Shown: positions 25,801 through 37,765 of the stretch, one piece after another
Layout of the letters: every line of letters starts with the position of its first letter
How positions within the stretch are numbered: position 1 is the stretch's first letter
Assembly (NCBI GenBank): GCA_050084985.1
Contig: JBITNC010000001.1
Location: 39,866,001 to 39,930,000 of the forward strand
DNA: 64,000 nt
Direction of reading: 5' to 3'
Origin: Nageia nagi
Lineage: Eukaryota; Pinophyta
Position numbers and translations under genes: made by a program
Notes under the pieces: generated by a model
Seen by the model: only the letters and a program-made list of their open reading frames with translations
Told to the model about the DNA's origin: nothing
The model's database searches: none

Positions 25801-26839
25801 GAGGTGTGATTGAAGAAATGAGATTACATATCCAAAGAATAAGTATAGAATAAATCTTTGAACTCTTTATCTAGCACTACCATTTGATGATGAGGGTCCT
25901 TTGCTATCCCTTTTTGACTTGGTTTCCCTAAGAAAGCTCCTTGAGTGGTGCATCCAAGATAAAACCTAAAGAATTATATATTTTTTCCCCTTGTACTATT
26001 CAACCATGAATCTAACTTCTCCTTTATTGCTAATAGTCCAAATTTTGGTGTTTTGAAGTCCATACCTTGATACAAAAGTGGTCCCTTAATTCTAGCTCTT
26101 AATTATTTGATATGAACACTGTTGATAATGTGTAAATAGTGGAATATCATTATTAGCATAAATTTTACTTTATTTACTTTCCTTCTTTTAATGTAGGTAC
26201 CTACAAAAAGTGTTATACATACCCTACATGAAAATATTTTGGATACATAATGAGTTGCATCATCCATTAATGATAAGTCAATATCAATAATCTACTTATG
26301 GTTGCATCCTCAATTTTTCTTTTAAGTGAGTGAACTCTTACTGATTGTAATGATGGCTATCGATGGCCATACATTTTATGTCTATGACCTTGATATATTA
26401 TGCTTTTTATAGCTCAAAGAAAAACCATGTGGATACACAACATGTTGCATCATCCATTAATGATGAATCAATATCAACATCTTGCTCATGGCTACATTAC
26501 TAGTTTAACTTTTAAATGAGTGAACTCTAACTAGCCATAATGATGGCCATCGGTGACTTAGCATTTTTTATGTCCATGGTCCACAGACATTATACTATCT
26601 TTTTCATTTTTCTATTTTTCCTTTTTCTCTTTTTTTCCATGCTAATAACAGCATGCAGTAGTAATGCACATTATTAATAGCATTGTAAAAGTTAAATAAA
26701 TTACAAAAATAAAAAATAGAATATAAAGTGCATGTACCTTATATAAGATATTCATTATTTTGTAAGGTATGAAGCTACTATCTTACATAAAGAAAAATTT
26801 AAGATGCATAGAATTAAATATTTTTGGTTCTTCTTTGCC
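25801..26839. repeat. 3' untranslated part of element C with a roughly 185-bp duplication
   Basis: Sequence around 26235-26415 (GTTGCATCATCCATTAATGAT ... GATGGCTATCGATGGCC) is repeated, diverged, at 26416-26600. A long pyrimidine run lies at 26598-26640. No ORF was recognised. Confidence 0.5.
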
Positions 26840-27960
26840 ATCCATTAATTATAACCTATAAGCTCCTGATCTTGTTACTCCAATGATAATAAATGGGCCT
26901 AACCAATTTGGTTTAATCTTTCCTTTCACTTCATCATTTTTGGTTGTTTTATTGATGTTCTCTTTCAACACCAAGTCTCTTATTCTAAACTCTGTGGGTT
27001 GATTTTCATGCCAAATTCCCTCTTAAGCTTTGCATGATATGCCTTCTCATGCTCAATTCCCCATATTCTATTTTCATTAAGTGCTTCCAACTATTGTAAC
27101 CTAGCCTTCCTTGCTTCTTCATCCGATATGGCTCCTTGTAGTGAGATTCTTAAAGATGGTATCTCCAACTCTAATGGTACAATAGCCTTATCTCCATAAA
27201 CTAATGAAAATAGTGTTACCCTAGTGGCTATTCTAATACTTGTTATGTATGTCCAAAGTGCATAATGTAACTGTTCATGCCAATCTGCTTTGAATCTATC
27301 CCATGTTTTTGTCAAAATACTTTTTATAGTTTTGTTTGATGTATTTTCTTAACCATTCCCTTGAATATAATATACTAAAGAAAATGTTTGAGTAATATCA
27401 AACTTTTAGCAAAAGGATTTCATATCCTTACCTTTGAAATTTGACACATTATCCATGATCAATCTGTGTGCTTTTCCAAATATTATGATGATGTTTTCAA
27501 CCAATAAAGCAAAGATTTTAGCTTATGTTACTAATTTTATTATAATAGCTTTAACCCACTTTGTAGTAAAATTTGTAGCTGTGATGATGAATTTGTGACC
27601 TTCCCTTGAATGTGGATTAAAAAGCCCAATCAAGTCTATGCCCCAAGTTGCAAATGGCCATGCTAAAACTATGGAGTTTAAATCTTGAGTTGGTTATTTT
27701 TCTAAATTTGAATGCTTTTGACATTGCAAATAACTCCTAACATGATTCTTGCAACCTCCTCCATTATAGGCCAATAGTAACTGATTCTTAAAAGTTTGGT
27801 ATACAATACTTTTGCAAAAAAAGTGACCTCCACACATTCCATCATGTGTTTGTTCTAGTATTATTATTGTTTCATGTTGTGTTAGACATCTCAAAAGAGC
27901 TCCATCAAATTACCTTTTATACAAAACTTCACTGATAATCATATACTTGATAGTTGTCCT
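26840..27960 (-). pseudogene. Integrase remnant of element C
   Basis: The HHCC-type region is in the frame 27894-27694 (EQTHDGMCGGHF ... NHVRSYLQCQKH). A core region with stops follows at 27690-27330, including a VNFKGKDMKS-like stretch. Then comes the frame 27315-27091 with 'DWHEQLHYALWTY' and 'TPFSLVYG'-like TLFSLVYG motifs. C-terminal sequence with a conserved NWLGPF-like pattern is at about 26890. Inactive because of interruptions. Confidence 0.7.
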
Positions 27961-28229
27961 ATTTAGTCTAACTCTTTCATTTCTATCATAATTCTCTATA
28001 ATTATTTGATCTTTCAAATAATTATAAATATTAGCATACCATTATTAAGGATCACTTTCTAGATAAACAAGGTATGTATGTATTTCTTCTAGTTGACCAA
28101 TGTAAGAAGTGTATCAAGATTTATAATCTTAAGGATAATTTCTTCATTTTCTATCTCAATTGGTGCTAATGAAGCTACACTTTCATTACATTTGCATACC
28201 TATTGTTATTCCTTGTAATATTTTGAATA

Positions 28230-28620
28230 TTTTACCTATCAAACTCATCAAGCAATTCAATAACCACTATCTTGTATGGTTTCAATTTCTCATCTTTTGT
28301 ATTATATGTATCATTGACTTGATTTACAACAAGTTGTGAATCACCATATATGTCCAAATATTTTATTTTTAGAGCCATATTTGCTTTCAAATCCAAAATC
28401 AAAGCTTCATATTATGTCATGTTATTAGTGCAATCAAAGCCTAGTTTATATTCCATAGGGATTACCTTGTTGGAAGGTGACATTAGAACAATACTTGTAC
28501 TTGCTCCATAAGTACTTTTTGATCCATCAAAATACAATGTCCAAGCTATAGGTTTTTCCTCCATGTAGTAAACAAACTCATTTGGGATAGCCATCTCTTC
28601 ACCATCATGTCATTGACAAC
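28230..28620 (-). pseudogene. Second RNase H-like domain of element C
   Basis: The frame 28594-28412 contains WTLYFDGSKSTYGA and GFDCTNN, followed past a stop by YEALIL and YGDSQLVVNQV. This is the extra RNase H domain of Tat elements. Asp residues of DGS and GDS are kept. Confidence 0.75.
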
Positions 28621-28756
28621 ATTTAGACATTGTTGCATGCCATTGATACTGTGAATCCTCATCATATTCATCCAAAAATTCTTCATGTACCATTGTACCA
28701 TCATTCTAGGTAAATTTTACTATCAAGTATGTAATTTCCTATCCTTTCATAGATTT

Positions 28757-29990
28757 TTATTTTACCACATTGATGTCAAACTCTTGTAGCAACATCAACC
28801 ACTTAGCTAGCCTTCCTGACAAATTTTGCTTTGCTACAAGATATTTCAATGGATTAACTAGCCTAACAACATATGTTGTGCAATATAAAAGATAATGCCT
28901 TAGTTTTTCTAGAGTAAAAATAATACCAAAGCAAAGCTTTTCCATAGGTGTATATCTTGTTTCATAATATATGAGAGTTTTGCTAAGATAGTATATTGCT
29001 ATTTCTTTATTTCCATCATCTTTTTGACACAACATTGCCCCCAAGGCATATAATGTGGTTGATATATAAAGATATGCTTTTTATTCAAACATTATAGGCA
29101 CTAAAATAGAAGGATTTAGAAAATACTATGTTATATCTTCAAATGATTTTTGACACTTATCATCCCATACAAACTTGACATCTTTTTTTGATAAATGAGT
29201 AAATGGCCTATACTTATCCCCAAGTTGAGAAATGAACCTTCTTACTAAATTTATCTTCCCTTGAATACTTCTTAACTATTTGAGGTTGTTTGGATTTGGT
29301 AAACTCACTATGGCCTTTACCTTCTTAGGATCTACCTCAATACCCCTTTTTGAGATCATGAAACAAAGTAATTTTTTTGAAGTAACACCAAAAGCACACT
29401 TTTGGGGTTTTAGTCTAAGCTTATACTTTTTGATAATATGAAATACCTCTTCAAGGAGCTCTAAATGATCTTAGCCTTGGTTTATTTGACCAAAATATAT
29501 GAACATACACCTCCATTGATTTATGAATATGCTTATGAAACATAGCCACCATAGCTCTTTGATAAGTAGCACCTACATTTTTCAATCCAAAGGGTATAAC
29601 CTTCCAACAAAAATTTCCCCAAGGTGTAGTAAAAGTGATCTTATATTTATCATTTAGATTAATTAAAATTTGATTATATTCTAAAAATCCATCCATAAAA
29701 GACAAAGTATCATGACTAGTAATACTATCCACAATGATATCAATATTTGGCAACGGAAAATCATCTTTTGGACAATCATTATTGATATCACAAAAATTAG
29801 TAAAAACTCTTACCTCTCCAATAGAGTAATAGGAACAATGTTAGTAATCCATTCTTAATAATTCACTAGTTTAATGAACTAAGCATTCAAATATCTTTCT
29901 CTTAACTAACAATGCCTTAGAAGGATACATCTTTCTTAGTTTTTGTTTAATAGGTTTGGCTCCTTTCTTAAGTGTTAATTATGCATAACA
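28757..29990 (-). pseudogene. Reverse transcriptase and RNase H of element C
   Basis: The frame 29753-29451 holds the LMDGF-equivalent SFMDGFLEYNQI and the TPWGNFCWKVIPFGLKNVGATYQRAM block. Right after MEVYV the expected catalytic Asp-Asp is lost through a small indel (near 29495-29505), so the active site is destroyed. RNase H is in the frame 29044-28757 (LGAMLCQKD, YYLSKTL, YTPMEKLC, NPLKYL). Unlike element A, the YVDD box is not preserved here. Confidence 0.75.
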
Positions 29991-31000
29991 AAAGAAAGAT
30001 CTAAACCAAATATATTAGTATAATACCATGCAAAATTCTTATGATTTTCAATAAACTTATTTTTGTACCTTTCTTGTTGGGATGTTGGAAGGGAAGCTCC
30101 AATCTTTACCAACCTCTCTTTATCACTTGTTCCAATATTAACATATGTTAATTCTTTAATCAAGAATGCTAATTCATCCTTTTTCTACAATAATGAAGGT
30201 AAATGTTCCAATCCTTGAATATCACTCTATCGTCATCTTCTTGTTGAACCTGAAATACTTTATAAAAGTTCACCTCTTGTCCAAAATACCCATACTCACT
30301 AAGAATGTAGCTTGTTTTTCATTTCTCATTTGATTTAGGCAACTTTGAATGTGCCTCCATGTATTATAAGATATCATAATCAGTATTAAAGCAATCAAAC
30401 TCAAGTGGTATAGTATCATCAAGCCATAAATCTTCATCAATATCATCAGAAAGATCAATTACAATGCATTCTTTAACAAACTTGATAGATGCCATAGTGT
30501 GTTTTTTATTCTGATCACTACCCAATCCATTCTTAGATTTCTAAGCTCCTAAAGTAGTAGGAAAAGAAGACATACCTTGTTTTGATTTGCCTAAAACCCC
30601 TCCTTTATATTTGTAATTTTTCATCATGTATTTATGTACAAAAGGAGATGGAAAAGTTTTACCCTTATTCTCCTCTAATCCTTCGTTGAGGCAACTAGGT
30701 TGGGAGATAGTGTTGTTGCAAAGTAAGAACCATTATTTTTACACCCTTGATAGCATGTAGATAATATTGCACATTGTTGGTAGTCCTCAATACTAAGTAT
30801 TTTTTATCACCCCAAATCTTTTACAGACATTAATGGATCAAAGTTCTTAATTTCATACATTCCCATTCATGTCTCTACAATCTGAATCTATTTTTCTATT
30901 TTTACCACTATTAAGTCTACTTTTAAAGGTATAATTTCATATATAAGAAAATTAATGATGAATTCCTCCATTTCTATTGCATTGCATAAGGCATATAGTT
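29991..31000 (-). pseudogene. Protease-RT linker of element C
   Basis: Decayed linker sequence with two short open stretches (30163-29975 and 30458-30270). The 30163-29975 frame contains the KERLVKIGASLPTSQQERYKN-type segment that precedes RT in plant gypsy elements. No domain is present. Confidence 0.45.
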
Positions 31001-31850
31001 TTGGATCACCTATTACTATATGTACCTCATCTTGATATCATGAAGCCAAGGTCTTCCTAACAATAGGTTATAAGTCAACTTTGAATCCATAACCTGAAAC
31101 TAAGTTTCAACCATTCTAACCCCTATTGTAACCAAAATTGTAGCTAATCTAAGTGGATTTTTTATGAACTATCATATGCTCTAATTGGGAATGTGGTTTC
31201 TTCTAAAGGAGGTATCTCTACACCTTTATCTTGAAGTTATATCAAAAAATATGAGAACACACATTAACAATTTATCCATTATCTACTAATGTTCTTTTTA
31301 TTTCCCATCATACTATCATAGGTGTGATGTACAAGGCTAAACATTCAGCAAGAATTTCTTTACTAAGTTTTTCAGACCTATAAAATGAAATTCCATCACA
31401 TTCCTTAATAAACCTACATTTTTTTGAAAATATAGTAGTAATCATATTGGTGGAAATAGTTTCTTTTTTGAACAAAGCATACAATATCACTCAATACTTT
31501 TCAGATGTAGATATGAGATCATACAAGCTAATCTTAGTAGGAGTAGTTTTCAATTGTTCAATGATGTTATAATCTATAGGATCATGTGGGAAACTTACTT
31601 GTTTAGTAGTAACCAGATTTGAAATGTTCCTTGGACACCCCCTTCTTAATATAGCATAACATTTCTATCCATTGCGACTATGTTTATTGGAATCTTTGGA
31701 TCTAAAGCATTCTAATCAATTTCATATTTCCCTTATGCAATAAGGTCCAAAATTGCAATTTCTAATGCTTTACAAAAATTTGTGGAATGACCTCTTCTTT
31801 GATGATAAGAATGATATGGATATGAAATTTTGAAGTAACTGTGTTGTAGC
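31000..31850 (-). pseudogene. Protease and gag C-terminus of element C
   Basis: Near 31720-31830 the minus strand gives HSYHQRRGHSTNFCKALE, the zinc-knuckle pattern of Tat gag with its first Cys missing. The protease follows: a TLVDNG-then-stop-IVNVCSH segment (31250-31295), and after frame changes LLGRPWLHDIK (about 31040-31075). The Asp-Asn-Gly active-site variant also occurs in other Tat proteases. Broken by stops. Confidence 0.6.
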
Positions 31851-31859
31851 ACTAGAATT

Positions 31860-32317
31860 GAGAATTAATATGACCTAACATTGGTAATTGGGATCCTACA
31901 TAGCCTAAGTGAACTAATTCTAGATATAATGACCAATAAACCAAGCCTCGATGTGTATCGTGAAGGAGTGGTAGATAGATCTTAAGTATAACATCCCAAT
32001 CTCGATAGCTGATGTTGAGAAACACCAATAAGTTTATGAGATATATGCACAGTATTACCAAGATTAAATATTGATAGCATTACCATTCATATAATTCTCT
32101 ATGTATAGGATTAGGAATATAGTTGAGTGCACCTTTGCATGCTAGCATTGATGCTAATGGTTTGTCCTACAAAATAAGAGAATCATACATGAGAAGTATC
32201 TTTAATGGATCATAATTGATAATTTAAATACAACATAACATCATATTTATCGTAACATAGTGAGGGTTATGTGATAACTAGTTTAACCTAAAACGAGTTC
32301 TAAATTAGGTGTCAACA
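31860..32317 (-). repeat. LTR-start-like segment (element D, truncated)
   Basis: On the minus strand TGTTGACACCTAATTTAGAA begins at 32317, directly after a purine-rich GCAAAGGGAGGCATG. This resembles the PPT/3'-LTR junction of Ty3/gypsy elements. Its start is similar in pattern to the LTR start at 25785, but the remaining sequence is different. The far end is not defined and no partner LTR is visible. Confidence 0.35.
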
Positions 32318-32694
32318 CATGCCTCCCTTTGCAAGTTTTAATGGAATAAATTGAAATTATGCTTGCAAAGTAAAGAGAAGAAAAAATAAATTCCTTAATT
32401 TTTTTGGATCTTCATAGAATCATCAATTTATTAGTGATGTATTATGTCCCTTATTTGCATTAGTTATAGTTAGAGTGGTCGGAAAGAATCAATTACATAG
32501 AACCTATAAGAAGATAGAAATACCTCCCAAATATCATAATAATAGTGTGTTTCATCTTATAAAATAAGCATGAGAAGAAAATATGAAATCAATATAATAC
32601 CTTAGGATATTTCACTATCTATAGATATAACATTGATAAAAAAATTCATTAATGAAACAAACTCCAAGATATGTAATCATAATAGCAATTGTAA

Positions 32695-33036
32695 TGATCG
32701 TTAATAACCTAGCCGATAAAGATGATCATAAAAGCAATCACAGTAATGGTTAATAACCTAACCAACAAAGGTGATCATAAAAGTAATCATATTGATGGTT
32801 AACAATCCAACCAACAAAGATTATCATAAAATCAATCATATTGATGGTTAATAATCCAACCAATAAAGACAATCATAAAAGAAATCATACTGATGGTTAA
32901 TAACCCAACCAAGAAATGTGATCATAAAAGTAATCATAATGGTGATTAATAACCTAAAAAATAAAGGTGATCATAAGTGATTCTTAGTAACCAAACCAAA
33001 AAGGGTGTTCATAAAGTAGTTATAGATTCATCACAA
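32695..33036. repeat. 49-bp minisatellite, about seven diverged units
   Basis: The unit is close to ATGGTTAATAACCTAACCAA followed by CAAAGGTGATCATAAAAGTA and ATCATATTG. It is repeated head to tail at 49-50-bp spacing with decay towards the right end. It lies just before the LTR/PPT signature at 32317 (in minus orientation), the usual place of tandem repeats in Tat-type elements. Confidence 0.75.
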
Positions 33037-34300
33037 TGAACTATGTCCTTGTAGGTATCCTTTACCCTAGATACTGTTGAGATTCATCAAAATGAACTAA
33101 TATGTCATTGCAAGTCATGGGAGGGTCTATTAGTAGGAAATGGTAAATACCACATGAGTACTACCAGGGGGTATTTTTAATATTAAGTTAAAGTATTGAT
33201 ATGTATTTTATAAGGGGAGGGGGGAGGGGTTTTTACTCGAAGGAGGGATTACTTGGGGGGAAGGGTGGTTACTAGCGAGAAGGGATTTTTTGGAGGGGGT
33301 AAAACATAGGTAATTGGATGACATTATATCTAGTTGGCATTCCCAAACTTCCCTCTATATGATGATATTATTCTTGTATTACTCTTCAATTTTATTATTT
33401 TGAAATAATTAAAATATTATTCTATTATTTTATAATTGAATTCATTCTAACATATTAAATTGATTAATAAATTTATCTTTTTACTAAATTAAATTAATTA
33501 ATATTAAATTAATGTTAAAGCCTAAAATCTAACCTTACCTACAATTTACACCTAAAAACTACATTAATGAATGTAATTTAACTGCAATAGCCCTTAAAAT
33601 GTATTCATATTTGGAGGCAATCATAGATTCTAAGCAAAGGTGATTTGGAAGTTTTGGTTTATATAGATAGGTTTTTTATTCATATAAATTTTAAAATTTT
33701 AATTCAATATCAAGATTTTCCTCCATTATTTGATTTTATTAATTATTTACGATTGGACATTTGACTCTCCTATCAATCAACACATCTATAGAATGCCTTT
33801 CGATATAATAAGCCTTGATATGAAGTATTATAATCAATAATGTATATATAATATGGAAATAAAAAAATAATTATATTTTAAAACAAGGTGATAGTATTCT
33901 TTTCATGATTAAAAATAATATATAAAAAAGATAAATAATGACATTAATTAAACATGCCAAAAAATGCAAGGTATGTTAAAAAGCATACAAAATCTAAAAT
34001 AAAAAAATGTGATATATAAGGGATATTCTTTTCCTTGTTTATCTCGAATCCATAATTGTAATCAACCCTCATTTCCCTCCAAAACAACTTTCTTATAGTA
34101 GCATGTTTAAAATATAATAGTTAAAAATATAACCAAAATGGGGTGTTGATTGGTGCAATGATAAATTTATGGATCAAATTACACTAAATCATAATCATAC
34201 CTATTGATTTAATCCAATGATTTTAGTGCTTGTTGATCACAAATTCCTAAAGGTATAAACTAGTTATAATCCTAACCAATTTTCATAGGGAGTATTATGT
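33037..34300. other. Non-coding spacer with G-rich patch
   Basis: Apart from a G-rich patch at 33208-33302 (runs of 4-7 G) it is AT-rich. No ORF or element boundary was recognised. Confidence 0.35.
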
Positions 34301-35190
34301 TGCCTGAGCTAATTTGAATTTGGTATTTGAAGAATTAGATTATGTGTTATTTAGTATTAGCAATGGAGGCATGAGGTGTGAAACTAGAGGAGTTGAGGAA
34401 GGAAAGGTGAAGCCAATGTTGTGTGTGGAGCATGATTGTTCAGAGTTCTTTGTTTCAACCGGATGTATACCCCAGGAAGTTTGTACACCCCTCCATGCGG
34501 GGGGGGTTGTAGGGGGGACTTGTCCCCCCTACGGGGGTTCAAGGGGGACCATCCCCCCGGCTGGGGGGTCTAGGGGCCAACGGTCCCCAGGCAGGGGTTC
34601 GGGGGTAGCGCCCTTAAGCTAAAAATAGATGTAAAATCATCTTTATAAAAGTATAGTAATTTCTAGTCAATCTGAGCTGTTCATTAGGTGGATGATCTGA
34701 CGGTAGAACTTATGTTTAGTTTAAGGTTTTTTTTTTACCCTAGAAGGCAACCCCTCTCTTTGTATGAGTGCGTTGTAATAGATGTGCATACGGTGAGCGA
34801 GAAATAGAGACGTGAGACTATGAGAGAAAATAGAGGATATTACAGTAGATCTGCTATAGGTTGTATCTCCTCATTTTGCTGGATAATAGAAAGGAAGGAC
34901 TGGCTGTTCGGGGTGGATGTAGCCCAAACTGGGTGAACCACATATATCTGTGTCTCTCTTATTTATGCATTTTTTACAATATTTTATATGTTCCATTGCT
35001 CCGTAATATATAATTTTATAACAGCTAAGAAGTCCCTCTTTATATTTTTTAAGTCGAGGTTTCAATTCCCTGTTGGAAGAATAAGAAGATATCTCAAGAA
35101 GGGGAGGTATGGAAAGAGGGTGGGGTCTAGTCAATGGAGTTCCCATTTATATAGTTGTTATGATGTAGTACTTCGATATTAAAGTGCTTG
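34301..35190 (+). repeat. Probable solo or truncated Ty1/copia-type LTR with G/C island
   Basis: A G/C-rich block with alternating runs (34488-34618) is followed about 250 bp later by GGATGTAGCCCAAACTGGGTGAACCAC and TGTGTCTCTCTTATTTATGC (34912-34970). This layout is common in the R/U5 part of plant copia LTRs. There is no PBS downstream and no partner LTR, so a solo or truncated LTR fits best. ORFs across it are incidental. Confidence 0.4.
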
Positions 35191-36479
35191 AGCTCAAATT
35201 AGTTAATAGAAAACATCCCCATATCTTTAGGTGAGCTTATAAGCCTTCAAAACTTTAACATTTACCACAACTACTTCATAGGTTTGATACTAGCCAAGAT
35301 TGGGAATTACCAAATGCTTGCTCATATCCAACTTTCCTCCAATAAAATCTTAGGTTTGATCATCTCATACCTATCAAACCCTGCACTTCTCTTTAGATTC
35401 CCAACCTAGGAAATAATAACATTTTTAGGATCTTCTTAGATTCGATCTTTGGTAACCTTATCTTCGCAGAAAGTCTCATCCTCAATAACAACTACATTTA
35501 TGGGCCTTTTTTTGATATCTATATCCAACTGTAAAAATTAGAGGTCAAGAATTTTAGTTCCAAAAATATTTAAATCCCCCTCGATGATAATATGCATAGG
35601 GGACTAGGCTCTCAAGAAGATCAAGCTATCATACAATTTAATTAGTGATGATATCTTGATAATATTAGGGTACTGCTCTGAGTTGAGGATCATAGACCTA
35701 AGTCAAAATTTTCTCTAGGGCCATATTTATATTCTATAACTCTAAATTATTTCTTGGGAGTTAGTGGTGATGTGATCCTTCTATTATCTTACTAATGGGT
35801 TTGTTCTTATTCATCTATTATTATTTCATATGAAGCATAAAAAATAGTTTATGAATTTTAAAACATATACTTTTACTACATATATCTTACATTGCATACT
35901 TCTTAAATAAGTATTACTCTTTGGAATGCATAAATGCTAGTTGTTGAAGTATTGTAACTACTTGAAGGGTAGTTAGAAATTCATTGGTTTATGGTGGGGT
36001 ATTTTGGGTATGTTATTTTTGAGGTTAGCTCATTTGGCACATATTATTTGTTTGAGTGTGGTCTCAAATTTACCAAAAGAGAGTTTAGAGGGAGACAACA
36101 CATTTTGTTGTTCTCAATCTCCTTTTAAATCAAAGGGGTTTTCCTTATGTTCATCATTTCAAATATGAAAAATGTTCTTATGGAGATTCTAATATGAGGT
36201 AATGCAAGATCTAAAGAGTCTTCCATAATGACAAGGTGCATACTTTCAAATAGAAAGAAAGTTATATTTCATTTCATTTTTTCAAAAAGTGTTGTTATTA
36301 AATATCTGTTGAAATAAACAAAGCCCTTTAAAAGTGGATTTCTAATACATGTTATGGTTGTAAATGCCCTGGTAGATATGTATACAAATTAAGGAAGCTT
36401 AGAGATTGAGATGGTGTACACTTTCAAGTAAAAAGAAAAATATATTTTATTTTATTTTTTCAAGTAGAATCATCTTATA
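35191..36479. other. Spacer with weak coding-like fragments
   Basis: The minus strand around 35230-35600 gives broken stretches such as GGKLDMSKHLVIPNLG that read like decayed protein, but no family is recognised. The rest is AT-rich and featureless. Confidence 0.25.
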
Positions 36480-37765
36480 CTATTAGTTACAATAACCCAA
36501 GCCAAATCATCACACTACAAACAGAGGTTGAGTATGAACACCATATTATAGAATATGAAGCTCTTGCCACCATAATTATTCCTTTGTCTCTAGAAGCTCA
36601 TTCACCAAGTACTCATTTGGATATACAAGTTGAAATAGGTTCTAGTAGTCACTAAACTAAACCTATAGTTTAGGAGAAAGGAAAAGGTGTAGTTGATGAT
36701 AAACAAGAGATAGATCTTGGGAAGGTTGGGGAAATGGATATTTTAGATCAAGATGATGAGGGTTATATGTCAAGAGAAATAGGTCAAGAGTCAAAGAAGA
36801 AGATTTTCTTGTTAATGAAGATCCAAATGCTCAAAAGATTTGGGTCAAAGCTAATGTCGAATGACATAATGCATGGTTTATAAAAGATCTAATATTCAAA
36901 AGTCCTAAAATATTACATACTTCTTCACCTAAATATAGTAGGCATCAAGCTACTTTGGCAAGCATTGGTGGAAGTTATTCTAAAAAATAAGTATCTTAAC
37001 TACTTTTATCTTTGAAAGATAGTCATATGAAACTAAACCAAGGGATATTGTTGCTTTTACTTCTAAAATTCAACCATTTTTAGGACACTATAGAAGAGAG
37101 GTAGTGGAATGTTTGTTACAAAAGGATGATCTTATGCTTGACACTTTGGTGCAATATGTTGATAGGGTACACATGATAAAAGAAAATAATGATAAGTTAA
37201 CATAGCAATATGATATTTATTGAGTGTAAAGGTCATCCATAAACATGGTTGTTCATTTTATAAGAGAAAATAATGAGTAATTATATGATCAAAAGATTAT
37301 AAATACCAATGAAAATTTTAACACCAAGATTAATAGGATTGAGATTTATGACAAAATTAAGAATAAGGTATTGATGAAACAAGCTACTAGCGTGCTTTTG
37401 TTGATAGAACCAAGAAAGTATGGAAAGATGCAAATATCAAATAGGAAGGCAAGATCACAAAGGAAATACTTAAACAAATGTTTACTCATTCAATTAAACC
37501 AATGCTTGAATCTTCATATAAAAATATGGATAGATATTACTTATTGCTTCAAGTTGGAGAAGATTTTGCATGACTAAGAGTACTAACAAATTGTGAAATC
37601 AATAGGGATTAGGCTGAAGCAAAAAATTATATTTTTCTCCTTCAATGATACCTTGAGGCTTATTCATTTGATGTTCAAGAGTAGAAGATTTATCTCAAGT
37701 AATTGGAGAAATAGTAAAGAAAAGGAAACAAGATTTTAGAAATGATTGAGGGATTGCCATGAATT
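36480..37765 (+). pseudogene. Unrecognised decayed protein-coding remnant
   Basis: Plus-strand translation gives long partly open stretches of acidic and lysine-rich sequence, for example EKGKGVVDDKQEIDLGKVGE and, in another frame, NEDPNAQKIWVKANVE, then SPKILHTSSPKYS. A further part at about 37530-37700 includes AEAKNYIFLLQ. Interruption by stops and frame changes indicates an old pseudogene. It could be an accessory ORF of a retrotransposon. No domain or function can be named. Confidence 0.35.

Larger units (their letters stand above)
26840..31850 (-). mobile_element. Decayed Ty3/gypsy retrotransposon, Tat lineage (element C)
   Basis: Reading the minus strand from 31850 to 26840 gives the gag zinc-knuckle region, protease, a linker, RT, RNase H, a second RNase H-like domain and integrase. 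This is the same architecture as element A, but on the opposite strand and clearly diverged from it. It is heavily broken by stops and frameshifts. The gag N-terminal part is missing: sequence upstream of 31850 switches to an LTR-like segment. Confidence 0.75.

Noticed and set aside
34314-34622. ORF of 102 codons across the G/C island
   Set aside because: The Gly/Pro-rich frame is produced by G- and C-runs. It lies in a probable LTR remnant with no start or domain support.
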